This document shows positions 49,238-57,143 of a DNA stretch of 64,000 nucleotides, piece after piece. The number at the start of each line of letters is the position of its first letter. Position 1 is the stretch's first letter. The translations under genes and the position numbers were made by a program. The notes below the pieces were generated by a model. It had not been told where the DNA came from, did no database searches, and saw nothing but the letters and a program-made list of their open reading frames with translations. The stretch lies in contig JADJXY010000001.1 of NCBI GenBank assembly GCA_016720065.1, positions 310,001 to 374,000 of the forward strand, in the 5' to 3' direction. Source of the DNA: Betaproteobacteria bacterium. GTDB lineage: Bacteria > Pseudomonadota > Gammaproteobacteria > Burkholderiales > Rhodocyclaceae.

Positions 49238-49397
49238 GAGGCTGTGAAAATTTCGTTCACCCCCGCTCGTCATGCGCAACTGCGCCCGCTCGGCGTTGCC
49301 AATGCTCGCCATCGCCCGAGCTATGGCTGTGCTTTGCGCCTTGATCGTGCACACTTGCGCACACCGCTCGGGCGCGCCCGAAAATTTCACAGCCTCT
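49237..49397. mobile_element. MITE-like palindromic element filling the rpe-gph gap
   Basis: 161 bp bounded by 19-bp inverted repeats: AGAGGCTGTGAAAATTTCG (49237-49255) and CGAAAATTTCACAGCCTCT (49379-49397), 18 of 19 matched. Internal arms are weakly palindromic. TGA flanks both ends (49235-49237 and 49397-49399), compatible with a 3-bp target duplication. No transposase is encoded. The left end touches the rpe stop codon and the right end lies 5 nt from the gph start codon. Confidence 0.7.
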
Positions 49398-49402
49398 GAC
49401 CC

Positions 49403-50065
49403 GTGCGCTTCGCTTCAGTCACCTTCGATCTGGACGGAACGCTCCTCGACACCGTCGCCGATCTGGCCGAAGCCTGCCGCCGCATGCTTCTCGAGCTTGG
49501 CGAGCCCCCGCGCAGCCTGGCCGAAATCCATGCCTTCGTCGGCAAGGGCATGGCCGTCCTGGTCGAGCGTTGCCTGACCCGGGGCGTCCCGCCGGAGGCC
49601 CGCCGTCTGCAAGCCGGCATCGAGGCCTTCAAACGCCACTATCTGGAGGTCAATGGCCAGCAGGCCGTCCTCTACCCGGGCGTCCTCGCCGGTCTGGAGG
49701 CCTGGAAGGCCGCCGGGATCCCTCTCGGCGTGGTGACCAACAAGCCCGGGCTGTTCACCGAGGCGCTGCTGGAGCGCTGCGGCCTGGCCTCCTATTTCGA
49801 CGTCGTCGTTTCTGGCGACACCACGCCCTACAAGAAACCGCGGCCCGAGCCCCTGCTGCACGGGGTGGCCCTCCTGGGAACGACGCCGCAGCGCAACCTG
49901 CACGTGGGCGATTCCCTCAACGACATCGAGGCGGCCCGGGCCGCCGGCTGCCCTGTCTTCTGCGTCCCCTACGGCTACAACGAAGGCCGGCCGGTGGACA
50001 GTGCCGAATGCGATGCGCTAGTATCCGACCTGCTCGCCGCCTACCGGCGCGCCCTTGAATTCTGA
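49403..50065 (+). CDS. gph: Phosphoglycolate phosphatase (HAD family)
   Basis: 220 residues with a GTG start. HAD motif I is FDLDGTLLDTV, motif II VVTNKPG, motif III KPRPEPLL and motif IV GDSLNDIEAARAAG. Hydrolyses 2-phosphoglycolate. The order rpe-gph-trpE is familiar in proteobacteria. Only 5 nt separate the start from the right end of the MITE-like element, and no Shine-Dalgarno is visible, so its translation signal may have been disrupted or supplied by the element. Confidence 0.94.
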   Translation: MRFASVTFDLDGTLLDTVADLAEACRRMLLELGEPPRSLAEIHAFVGKGMAVLVERCLTRGVPPEARRLQAGIEAFKRHYLEVNGQQAVLYPGVLAGLEAWKAAGIPLGVVTNKPGLFTEALLERCGLASYFDVVVSGDTTPYKKPRPEPLLHGVALLGTTPQRNLHVGDSLNDIEAARAAGCPVFCVPYGYNEGRPVDSAECDALVSDLLAAYRRALEF

Positions 50066-50081
50066 CCCGCCCCCACCCGAA

Positions 50082-50162
50082 ATGACTTCCCTGATCGACC
50101 GGCAATTCTGGCTTTGGCGCCCCTTCGCGGCCGCCGAATCCTGGCGCCACTGGCGCTCCTGA
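50082..50162 (+). CDS. trpL: Putative trp leader peptide
   Basis: A 26-codon ORF begins 17 nt after gph and ends 67 nt before trpE. It encodes Trp at positions 10, 12, 21 and 24 (FWLW and SWRHW), a density far above chance for a 26-residue peptide. This is the hallmark of an attenuation leader for a tryptophan operon. No good ribosome binding site precedes the ATG, which lowers confidence; readthrough or coupling from gph is possible. Confidence 0.65.
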   Translation: MTSLIDRQFWLWRPFAAAESWRHWRS

Positions 50163-50170
50163 ATCGTTCC

Positions 50171-50219
50171 TGCGCCCTCCGTGCGGCGCATCCGGCCTGA
50201 CCAGTTCCCTGTCATTTTT
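50171..50219 (+). promoter_or_regulatory. Candidate trp attenuator
   Basis: Hairpin one is TGCGCC/GGCGCA (50171-50190). Hairpin two is TGAC(C)AG-TTCC-CTGTCA (50198-50214), six pairs with one bulge, followed by five Ts (50215-50219): a weak intrinsic terminator just before the trpE ribosome binding site. ACTGG over a leader Trp codon (50149-50153) can pair with CCAGT (50201-50205) and would break hairpin two. The exact switching scheme is not resolved. Confidence 0.55.
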
Positions 50220-50229
50220 GAGGTTCCCC

Positions 50230-51705
50230 ATGACTGAAACCGAATTCAACGCCCTGGCGGCCCAGGGTTACAACCGGGTCGCCGTGACCCTGGAAACCTT
50301 TGCCGACCTCGACACGCCCCTGTCCATCTACCTCAAGTTGGCGGGCCGGCCCTTTTCGTATCTGCTGGAGTCGGTGCAGGGCGGCGAACGTTTCGGCCGT
50401 TACTCCTTCGTCGGCCTGGCGGCCAGCACCCGCATCGTCGTGCGCGGCAGCGAGGTCGCCGTCCATTGCGGCGACCGCATCGTGGAGCGGGAGGAGGGCG
50501 GTGACCCGCTGGAGTTCCTCGGGCGCTACCTGGCGCGCTTCCGCGTCGCGCCGGCGGCGGGGCTGCCCCGCTTCTGCGGCGGCCTGGTGGGCTGCTTCGG
50601 TTACGACACCGTACGCTACGTCGAGAAGCGTCTTTGCCATGGACAGACCGCCGGTGATCTGGGCACGCCGGACATCGTCCTGCTGCTCTCGGAAGAAATT
50701 GCCGTGGTCGACAACCTCTCGGGCAAGCTCACCCTGGTGGTCTATGCCGAGCCCGGGGTGCCCGGCGCCTACGACAGGGCCCGGGCCCGCTTGAAGACGC
50801 TGGTGGCCCGCCTGCGGGAGCCGGTGGCCATCCCGCAAGAGGGACCGCGCAGTTCCGCGCCCGCCGTCTCGGGTTTCGGTGAGGAAGCCTTCAAGGCGGC
50901 CGTGCGGCGGGCCAAGGACTACATCACCGAAGGCGACATCATGCAGGTCGTCCTCTCCCAGCGCATGGCCAAACCCTGTACCGCGAGTCCCCTGGCGCTC
51001 TACCGCAGCCTGCGCAGCCTCAATCCCTCGCCCTACATGTTCTACTTCGACTTCGACGATTTCCACGTCGTCGGCGCCTCGCCGGAAATTCTGGTGCGTC
51101 TGGAGGGCGACACGGTCACCGTGCGGCCCATCGCCGGGACGCGCAAGCGGGGCGCCACGCCGGACGAGGACGCCGCCCTGGCCGCCGACCTCCTGGCCGA
51201 CGAAAAGGAACGCGCCGAACACGTCCAGCTCCTCGACCTGGGGCGCAACGACTGCGGCCGCGTCGCCCAGGTGGGCAGCGTGCGCCTCACCGAGAACATG
51301 GTGATCGAGCGCTACTCCCACGTGATGCACATCGTCTCCAATGTGGAAGGCCGCCTGCAGCCGGGTCTCGACGCCCTCGACGTCCTGCGCGCGACCTTCC
51401 CGGCGGGAACCGTTTCCGGCGCTCCCAAGGTGCGGGCCATGGAGATCATCGACGAACTGGAACCGGTCAAGCGCGGCATCTACGCCGGAGCCGTCGGCTA
51501 CCTGGGCTTCCAGGGCGACATGGACCTCGCCATCGCCATCCGCACGGCGGTCATGAAGGACGGGCAACTCCACGTCCAGGCCGGCGCCGGCATCGTTGCC
51601 GACTCCGACCCGGAATCCGAATGGCAGGAAACCCGCAACAAGGCCCGCGCCGTGCTGCGGGCGGCGGAACTCGCCGAACAGGGCCTCGACACCCGCATCG
51701 ATTGA
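50230..51705 (+). CDS. trpE: Anthranilate synthase component I
   Basis: 491 residues from the ATG at 50230 (GAGG upstream). Converts chorismate to anthranilate with TrpG. N-terminal [18 protein letters not shown] contains the LLES Trp feedback-binding element; the chorismate-binding domain has [29 protein letters not shown] [24 protein letters not shown] and [14 protein letters not shown]. First structural gene of trpEGDC. Confidence 0.97.
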   Translation: MTETEFNALAAQGYNRVAVTLETFADLDTPLSIYLKLAGRPFSYLLESVQGGERFGRYSFVGLAASTRIVVRGSEVAVHCGDRIVEREEGGDPLEFLGRYLARFRVAPAAGLPRFCGGLVGCFGYDTVRYVEKRLCHGQTAGDLGTPDIVLLLSEEIAVVDNLSGKLTLVVYAEPGVPGAYDRARARLKTLVARLREPVAIPQEGPRSSAPAVSGFGEEAFKAAVRRAKDYITEGDIMQVVLSQRMAKPCTASPLALYRSLRSLNPSPYMFYFDFDDFHVVGASPEILVRLEGDTVTVRPIAGTRKRGATPDEDAALAADLLADEKERAEHVQLLDLGRNDCGRVAQVGSVRLTENMVIERYSHVMHIVSNVEGRLQPGLDALDVLRATFPAGTVSGAPKVRAMEIIDELEPVKRGIYAGAVGYLGFQGDMDLAIAIRTAVMKDGQLHVQAGAGIVADSDPESEWQETRNKARAVLRAAELAEQGLDTRID

Positions 51706-51739
51706 TTCGCGACCCAAGACAAGCCCGAGGGATGGCGCC

Positions 51740-52312
51740 ATGCTTCTGATGATCGACAACTACGACAGCTTCACCTACAACCTGGTGCAGTATTTCGGCG
51801 AACTGGGCCAGGACGTGCGGGTCTTCCGCAACGACGCCATCGCCCTGGACGAAATCGCCGGCCTGGCGCCGGACTACCTGGTCATTTCCCCCGGCCCCTG
51901 CGCCCCGGCCCAGGCGGGGGTTTCCCTCGCCGCTATCCGCGAGTTTTCCGGCAGGATTCCCCTGTTGGGTGTCTGTCTCGGCCATCAGGCCATCGGCGAG
52001 GCCTTTGGCGGGCGCATCGTCCACGCCAAACGGCTCATGCACGGCAAGGTCTCCCCGGTGCTGCACAAGGATGTGGGCGTCTTTCGCGGCCTGCCCAACC
52101 CCCTCACCTGCACCCGCTACCACTCCCTGGCCATCGAGCGGGAAAGCTGCCCCGATTGCCTGGAAGTCACCGCCTGGACCGACGACGGCGAAATCATGGG
52201 GGTGCGCCACAAATCCCTGGCCGTCGAGGGCGTCCAGTTCCACCCCGAATCCATTCTGACCGAGCGTGGTCATGACCTGTTGAAGAACTTCCTGGAGGAG
52301 CACCGTCCATGA
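51740..52312 (+). CDS. trpG: Anthranilate synthase component II (glutamine amidotransferase)
   Basis: 190 residues from the ATG at 51740 with GAGGG upstream. Class I amidotransferase: [21 protein letters not shown], the nucleophile Cys in [17 protein letters not shown] and the His-Glu in VQFHPESIL. Supplies ammonia to TrpE. Could also serve as PabA. Overlaps trpD by ATGA. Confidence 0.96.
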   Translation: MLLMIDNYDSFTYNLVQYFGELGQDVRVFRNDAIALDEIAGLAPDYLVISPGPCAPAQAGVSLAAIREFSGRIPLLGVCLGHQAIGEAFGGRIVHAKRLMHGKVSPVLHKDVGVFRGLPNPLTCTRYHSLAIERESCPDCLEVTAWTDDGEIMGVRHKSLAVEGVQFHPESILTERGHDLLKNFLEEHRP

Positions 52313-53331
52313 CCCCCCAAGCCGCCCTGCAGCGTGTCATCGAGCACCGCGAAATCTTCCACGACGAAATGGTCGCCCTGATGCGCCAGATCATGGGCGG
52401 AGAGGTGTCGCCGGTCATGATCGCCGCCATCATCACCGGCCTGCGGGTCAAGAAGGAGACGGTGGGCGAAATCGCCGCCGCCGCCTCGGTCATGCGCGAG
52501 TTATCCACGAAGGTCCAGGTGGCCGATGCGGGCTGCCTGGTCGATACCTGCGGCACGGGGGGAGACGGCGCCCATACCTTCAACGTCTCCACCGCCGCCA
52601 TGTTCGTCGCCGCGGCGGCGGGCGCGCGGGTCGCCAAGCATGGCGGGCGCTCCGTCTCCAGCCAGTCGGGCAGCGCCGACGTGCTGGAAGCCCTGGGTGC
52701 CAACATCAACCTCAAGCCGGAACAGGTGGGCGAGTGCATCGACGCAGTCGGCGTCGGCTTCATGTTCGCCCCCAACCACCACAGCGCCATGAAGCACGCC
52801 GCCCCGGTGCGGCGCGAACTCGGCGTCCGCACCCTTTTCAACATCCTTGGTCCTCTCACCAACCCGGCCGGGGCCAGGCGCCAGGTCATGGGGGTCTTCC
52901 ACCCCGATCTTGTCGGTATCCAGGTTCACGTGCTGCAACGCCTGGGCAGCGAGCGGGCCCTGACCGTCCATGGGCGCGAAGGCCTGGATGAAATCTCCAT
53001 CGCCGGCCCCACCCTGGTGGGCGAGCTGAAAGACGGCGTGGTGCGGGAATACGAAGTGCGGCCGGAGGATTTCGACCTGCCCCTGCACGACCCCAGGGCC
53101 ATCCAGGTCGCCAACGTCGAGGAATCCCGCGCCATGCTGCTGGGCGCCCTGGAAAACCGCCCCGGTGCCGCCCGGGACATCGTCGCCCTCAACGCGGGCG
53201 CGACGCTCTACGTGGCCGGCCTCGCCGATTCCCTCGCCGCCGGTGTCGACAAAGCCCTCGAAACCCTGTCCAGTGGCGCCGCCCGGGCCAAGGTCGAGGA
53301 CTTTGTCAGCCGCACGCGGAGTTGCGCATGA
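52309..53331 (+). CDS. trpD: Anthranilate phosphoribosyltransferase
   Basis: 340 residues. Motifs: [25 protein letters not shown] (PRPP binding), [58 protein letters not shown]. Transfers phosphoribose from PRPP to anthranilate. Coupled by ATGA overlaps to trpG and trpC. Confidence 0.97.
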   Translation: MTPQAALQRVIEHREIFHDEMVALMRQIMGGEVSPVMIAAIITGLRVKKETVGEIAAAASVMRELSTKVQVADAGCLVDTCGTGGDGAHTFNVSTAAMFVAAAAGARVAKHGGRSVSSQSGSADVLEALGANINLKPEQVGECIDAVGVGFMFAPNHHSAMKHAAPVRRELGVRTLFNILGPLTNPAGARRQVMGVFHPDLVGIQVHVLQRLGSERALTVHGREGLDEISIAGPTLVGELKDGVVREYEVRPEDFDLPLHDPRAIQVANVEESRAMLLGALENRPGAARDIVALNAGATLYVAGLADSLAAGVDKALETLSSGAARAKVEDFVSRTRSCA

Positions 53332-54134
53332 GTGCCGGCTCCGGTTCGGACATTCTCGACCGGATACTGGCGACCAAAGAGGAAGAAGTCGCCGCCGCCC
53401 GGGCAATCCGACCGCTCGCCGACCTGCGGGCCGACGCCGAGCGTCAACCCGGCCCCCGCGATTTCGTCGGTACCCTGAAGGCCAGGGTTGCAGCGGGTCG
53501 GCCGGCCGTCATTGCCGAAATCAAGAAGGCCAGCCCCTCCAAGGGCGTCATCCGTCCGGACTTCCGCCCGGCCGACATCGCCGCGAGCTATGCCGAACAC
53601 GGTGCGGCCTGCCTCTCGGTCCTCACCGACGGCCCGTATTTCCAGGGTAGCCCGGATTACCTCCAGGCCGCCCGCGCCGCCTGCACCCTGCCCGTCCTGC
53701 GCAAGGACTTCCTGGTGGACGCCTACCAGGTCCACGAAGCCCGGGCCATGGGCGCCGACGCCATCCTGCTCATCGCCGCGGCCCTGCCGCTCGCGCGCAT
53801 GGAAGAATTCGAAGCGGTGGCACTGGCCTACGGCATGGCCGTCCTGGTCGAGGTTCACAACGGCGAAGAACTCGACCAGGCCCTCCGCCTCAAGACCCCC
53901 CTGATCGGCATCAACAACCGCAACCTGCGCAGCTTCGAAGTCAGCCTGGAAACCACCCTGGCGCTGCTGCCGCGCATCCCGCCCGACCGCCTGGTCGTCA
54001 CCGAGAGCGGCATCCTCGCCCCCGGGGACGTCGCGCTGATGCGGGAAAACCGGGTCAATGCCTTCCTGGTTGGCGAAGCCTTCATGCGCGCCGCCGATCC
54101 GGGCGTCGAACTGGACCGCCTGTTCGGCCCCTGA
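53328..54134 (+). CDS. trpC: Indole-3-glycerol-phosphate synthase
   Basis: 268 residues from the ATG at 53328, which overlaps the trpD TGA. TIM barrel with [34 protein letters not shown] (catalytic Lys), [47 protein letters not shown] and VVTESGI. Monofunctional, without TrpF fused. trpF, trpB and trpA are not in the window. Confidence 0.97.
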   Translation: MSAGSGSDILDRILATKEEEVAAARAIRPLADLRADAERQPGPRDFVGTLKARVAAGRPAVIAEIKKASPSKGVIRPDFRPADIAASYAEHGAACLSVLTDGPYFQGSPDYLQAARAACTLPVLRKDFLVDAYQVHEARAMGADAILLIAAALPLARMEEFEAVALAYGMAVLVEVHNGEELDQALRLKTPLIGINNRNLRSFEVSLETTLALLPRIPPDRLVVTESGILAPGDVALMRENRVNAFLVGEAFMRAADPGVELDRLFGP

Positions 54135-54193
54135 CAGCCCGGCCGGCGGCCTTGGTGTAAGCTTCGGGAAGTTCGCGCTCAAAGGAATACCCC

Positions 54194-54754
54194 ATGGGAC
54201 TGGCTGCCGAAAAACCCACCCTCTCCGCCGCCGACTTCCTTGCCTGGGAAGCGCAGCAGCCGGAAAAACACGAACTCTTCCAGGGCGAGGCCTTCGCCAT
54301 GGTCGGCGCCCGCCGGGTGCATGTCACGGTGTCCCTCAACGTGGCAAGCCTCCTCAAGACCCACCTGCGCGGCACCCCTTGTCGCGCCTACATGGCCGAC
54401 ATGAAGCTGCGGGCCGCGGAAAACATCTTCTACCCCGACGTGATGGTCACCTGCCACCCGGAAGACCACTTGGCGGAGACCGTGATGAGCCAGCCCAAGG
54501 TGATCGTCGAAGTGCTCTCCGACAGCACCGCCGGCTACGACCGCGGCGGCAAGTTCGCCGCCTACCGCCAGATCGACAGCCTGGAAGAGTACGCCCTCAT
54601 CGACCCCGACCGCCTGAGCATCGAAGTCTTTCGCCGCACCCCCAACGGTGACTGGCTCCTGGCCGCCAGCGAAGCCGGCCGGGGCCTGCTGCTCAAAAGC
54701 CTCGACTTCTCCGCCCCGCCGGAGGCGGTGTTCGAGGATGTCGGAGCCGAGTAG
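54194..54754 (+). CDS. Uma2 family (DUF820) PD-(D/E)XK nuclease-like protein
   Basis: 186 residues with AAGGAA upstream of the ATG. The Uma2/DUF820 fold is shown by LSAADFLAWEAQQPEKHELFQGE, MKLRAAENIFYPDVMVTC (Asp of the catalytic core), KVIVEVLSDSTAGYDRGGKFAAYR (Glu, Lys) and LEEYALIDPD. These proteins resemble restriction-type nucleases; many copies occur in cyanobacteria and scattered in other bacteria, and their function is unknown. It lies 59 nt after trpC on the same strand but is functionally unrelated, so it is probably an acquired gene. Confidence 0.85.
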   Translation: MGLAAEKPTLSAADFLAWEAQQPEKHELFQGEAFAMVGARRVHVTVSLNVASLLKTHLRGTPCRAYMADMKLRAAENIFYPDVMVTCHPEDHLAETVMSQPKVIVEVLSDSTAGYDRGGKFAAYRQIDSLEEYALIDPDRLSIEVFRRTPNGDWLLAASEAGRGLLLKSLDFSAPPEAVFEDVGAE

Positions 54755-55004
54755 ACCGGGTTGAGCTTGATCCCGTTGCTCTCTGCCCCTTGCAGTTCAT
54801 TGCGAAGATTTGGGGCAGGCAGCTTCCCCCGGGGTGTATCAAGTTGTTGCGGACAAACAACAGGGGGCAGCAGTTTCTCCCCCGAAAGCCAATCAGTCGT
54901 TGCTCCTCGCCTTACCGCCGGGCAAAATCCGCCCAACTTCTCTATCCGAGAGGTAAAGCTAGCGTCTCCAGGGGCGCTAAAACTAACCACTAAGGAGTAA
55001 TGCA
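54755..55004. other. Non-coding region upstream of the porin gene
   Basis: 250 nt without a credible gene. It holds an inverted repeat GTTGTT/AACAAC (54843-54861), a possible operator, and an excellent ribosome binding site AAGGAG (54991-54996) for the porin. I could not place -35/-10 boxes with confidence. Confidence 0.5.
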
Positions 55005-56090
55005 ATGCAAAAGAAACTGATCGCTCTGGCCATCGCCGGCCTGGCTTCCAGCGCTGCTTTCGCCCAAACCAACGTGACCATCTATGGCCTGATGGATTTC
55101 GGCTACGTCAACACCAGTGGCAACAGCGGCGGCGTGTCCTCGTCCGACAGCACCCACCGGCTTGACAGCGGCGTTGCCCAGGGCAACCGCCTCGGCTTCA
55201 AGGGCGCCGAAGATCTGGGCAACGGCCTCAAGGCCATCTTCGAAGCCGAATACGGCTTCAGCGGTGACGAGAGCACCGGCCTGTCCACCATCCGTCATGC
55301 CTACGTCGGCGTCACCGGTGGCTTCGGTACCGCAGTCGGCGGCCGTCTGGATGGCGTTCGCTACGGCATCTTCAACAAGTACGACGCCTTCGGTGGCGGC
55401 AACGTTGGTAACTTCACGCAGATGACCGCCCAGGTTGACCGTGCCAACAGCGCCATCGCCTACATCTCTCCCTCCTGGAGCGGCTTCTCCTTCGTTGGTG
55501 CCTACGCGACCAACATCGGTTCCCAAACCAACGGCCTCGGCCTGGACCCTCAGGAAACCAACGGCAACAAGCTGGACGGCATGCTGACCACCTTGATGGG
55601 TAACTACACCAACGGCCCCATCGATGTCACCGTTGATTGGGAGCGCGTCCACTTTGACGACTACATGCTGCTCGGCACCATCCCTCTTGATCGCGACACC
55701 GTGACCACCATCGCCGGTTCTTATGACTTCGGCGTGGTCAAGCTGCGCGCCCTGTGGGACAAGCAGAAGCTCGAAGGCCGTGACGGCGTGGGTACCGTGG
55801 CTGACTGGCGTTCCTGGTTTGTTTCCGCCACCGCCCCGGTCGGCAACTTCCTGCTGAAGGCCACCTACGGCCGCACCAAGGAAAAGCAGACCTCCGACAG
55901 CACCGCTCGCAAGTTCGGTCTCGGCGTGGATTACAACCTGTCCAAGCGCACCAAGCTGTACGCCGACTACGGCAACATCAGCCAAGGCGACAACTCTGCC
56001 ATCGAAATCTCCTACAAGGCCAACACCAACGCCGGCACCGGCCTGGGTGGCACCAAGGCCTTCGATTTCGGCATCCAGCACAAGTTCTAA
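55005..56090 (+). CDS. Gram-negative general porin (betaproteobacterial OmpC-like)
   Basis: 361 residues. The signal peptide is MQKKLIALAIAGLASSAAFA with cleavage before QTNVTIYG. Beta-barrel pattern throughout, with the family signatures GLMDFGYVNTSG, GNRLGFKGAEDLGNGLKAIFEAEYGF, AYVGVTGGFGTAVGGRL and the terminal DFGIQHKF ending in Phe for BAM recognition. Forms a trimeric diffusion pore in the outer membrane. A strong ribosome binding site and terminator suggest high expression. Solute selectivity is not predictable. Confidence 0.96.
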   Translation: MQKKLIALAIAGLASSAAFAQTNVTIYGLMDFGYVNTSGNSGGVSSSDSTHRLDSGVAQGNRLGFKGAEDLGNGLKAIFEAEYGFSGDESTGLSTIRHAYVGVTGGFGTAVGGRLDGVRYGIFNKYDAFGGGNVGNFTQMTAQVDRANSAIAYISPSWSGFSFVGAYATNIGSQTNGLGLDPQETNGNKLDGMLTTLMGNYTNGPIDVTVDWERVHFDDYMLLGTIPLDRDTVTTIAGSYDFGVVKLRALWDKQKLEGRDGVGTVADWRSWFVSATAPVGNFLLKATYGRTKEKQTSDSTARKFGLGVDYNLSKRTKLYADYGNISQGDNSAIEISYKANTNAGTGLGGTKAFDFGIQHKF

Positions 56091-56114
56091 TCTGGCTTAG
56101 CCAGTTGAACCAAA

Positions 56115-56142
56115 ACGGGCGCTACGGCGCCCGTTTTTTTTT
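56115..56142 (+). terminator. Rho-independent terminator of the porin gene
   Basis: An 8-bp stem ACGGGCGC/GCGCCCGT closed by a TACG tetraloop (C-TACG-G, the stable UNCG class) is followed by nine Ts. It starts 25 nt after the porin stop. Confidence 0.95.
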
Positions 56143-56180
56143 GGACAGTAGAGCAGAAAAAACGCAAAAAAACGAAAAAA

Positions 56181-56268
56181 CGGGGACAGACCCAATGCCG
56201 TTAAGTCAAAAAACGGGGACAGACCACAAAAAAACGGGTACACAAAAAACGGGGACAGACCACGATTT
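56181..56268. repeat. REP-like GGGGACAGACC repeats, left side of the RAYT gene
   Basis: Copies of CGGGGACAGACC occur at 56181, 56214 and 56250, each preceded by an A-run, with a partial copy CGGGTACAC at 56235. The last copy, CGGGGACAGACCACGATTT (56250-56268), is a perfect inverted match to the repeat right of the transposase gene (57102-57120). Confidence 0.85.
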
Positions 56269-56307
56269 CGAGTTACACTGCGAGGCTCTCCCCGCCGGAG
56301 CCCGTCC

Positions 56308-57021
56308 ATGCCTCGTCGCCCCCGCGTGATGCTCCCCGACGTTCCTTTGCATATCATCCAGAGGGGCAATAATCGTCAGGCCTGTTTCATCGCCGACGAA
56401 GACTATGGGGTCTACCTGGACTGGTTGAAGGAGTACGCCGGCCAGACGGGTTGTGCGCTGCATGCCTATGTGCTGATGACGAATCATGTGCACCTGCTGC
56501 TTTCGGCGTCCACCCGCGATGGGGCGGCGGCCCTGATGAAGGCTCTGGGGCAGCGTTATGTGCAGTACGTGAATCGTGTCTACCGCCGGTCCGGTACCTT
56601 GTGGGAGGGTCGTTTTCGCTCCTGCCCGACCCAAGGAGAGGGCTATCTGCTGGTCTGCCAGCGCTATATCGAATTGAACCCGGTGCGCGCGGGGATGGTG
56701 CCGCACCCGGCGGAGTATCGCTGGTCGAGCTACCGCGCCAATGCTCAGGGCGAGGCGAGTACGCTGCTGACGCCCCACCCGCTGTATAGGGCGCTGGGGG
56801 CCGACGCTGCTGCAAGGCATGAGGCTTATCGGGAGCTGTTCCGCTGCGCCCTGGAGCCTGGGCTGGTGGACGCGATCCGCCAGGCGACGAACGGCAACTT
56901 TGCTCTGGGTGACGCGCGCTTTGGCGACCAGATCGCCCGGGCGCTCGGGCGGCGTGTGCAACCGGGCAAGGCGGGAAGACCGCGCAAGCAGGTGGAGCCG
57001 GAATCAGGGGAGTTGTTCTGA
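56308..57021 (+). CDS. REP-associated tyrosine transposase (RAYT, Y1/IS200-like)
   Basis: 237 residues, full length. The Y1 transposase core has the metal-binding HUH motif in HAYVLMTNHVHLLLS and the catalytic Tyr in CQRYIELNPVRAGMV; the N-terminus PRRPRVMLPDVPLHIIQRGNNRQACF is typical of the group. RAYTs act on REP palindromes and are usually single-copy and domesticated rather than self-mobile. It sits between inverted REP-like repeats, which supports the call. Confidence 0.95.
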   Translation: MPRRPRVMLPDVPLHIIQRGNNRQACFIADEDYGVYLDWLKEYAGQTGCALHAYVLMTNHVHLLLSASTRDGAAALMKALGQRYVQYVNRVYRRSGTLWEGRFRSCPTQGEGYLLVCQRYIELNPVRAGMVPHPAEYRWSSYRANAQGEASTLLTPHPLYRALGADAAARHEAYRELFRCALEPGLVDAIRQATNGNFALGDARFGDQIARALGRRVQPGKAGRPRKQVEPESGELF

Positions 57022-57101
57022 GCGCCCCCAGCCAGCGTTGGCGGTGGCGCCCGCCGGAATGGGGCTGGCAAACTTGGGGCTGCCCTTCGTTTGCCTGAGA
57101 A

Positions 57102-57120
57102 AAATCGTGGTCTGTCCCCG
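57102..57120. repeat. REP-like inverted repeat, right side of the RAYT gene
   Basis: AAATCGTGGTCTGTCCCCG is the exact reverse complement of 56250-56268. It is followed by short direct repeats of GGTTTTAC (57121-57148) that run into the end of the convergent GH57 gene. Confidence 0.85.
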
Positions 57121-57143
57121 GTTTTATTACGGTTTTACCGGTT

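Noticed and set aside
48505..49390. Long minus-strand frame reaching across rpe that joins the methyltransferase frame
   Set aside because: The upstream part is antisense to rpe and out of frame over apaG. The conserved methyltransferase sequence begins only at about 48124.
56308..57021. Autonomous IS200/IS605 insertion sequence
   Set aside because: Sequence and context fit the single-copy RAYT class with REP-like repeats; there is no TnpB, and the ends are inverted REP copies rather than IS200 ends.
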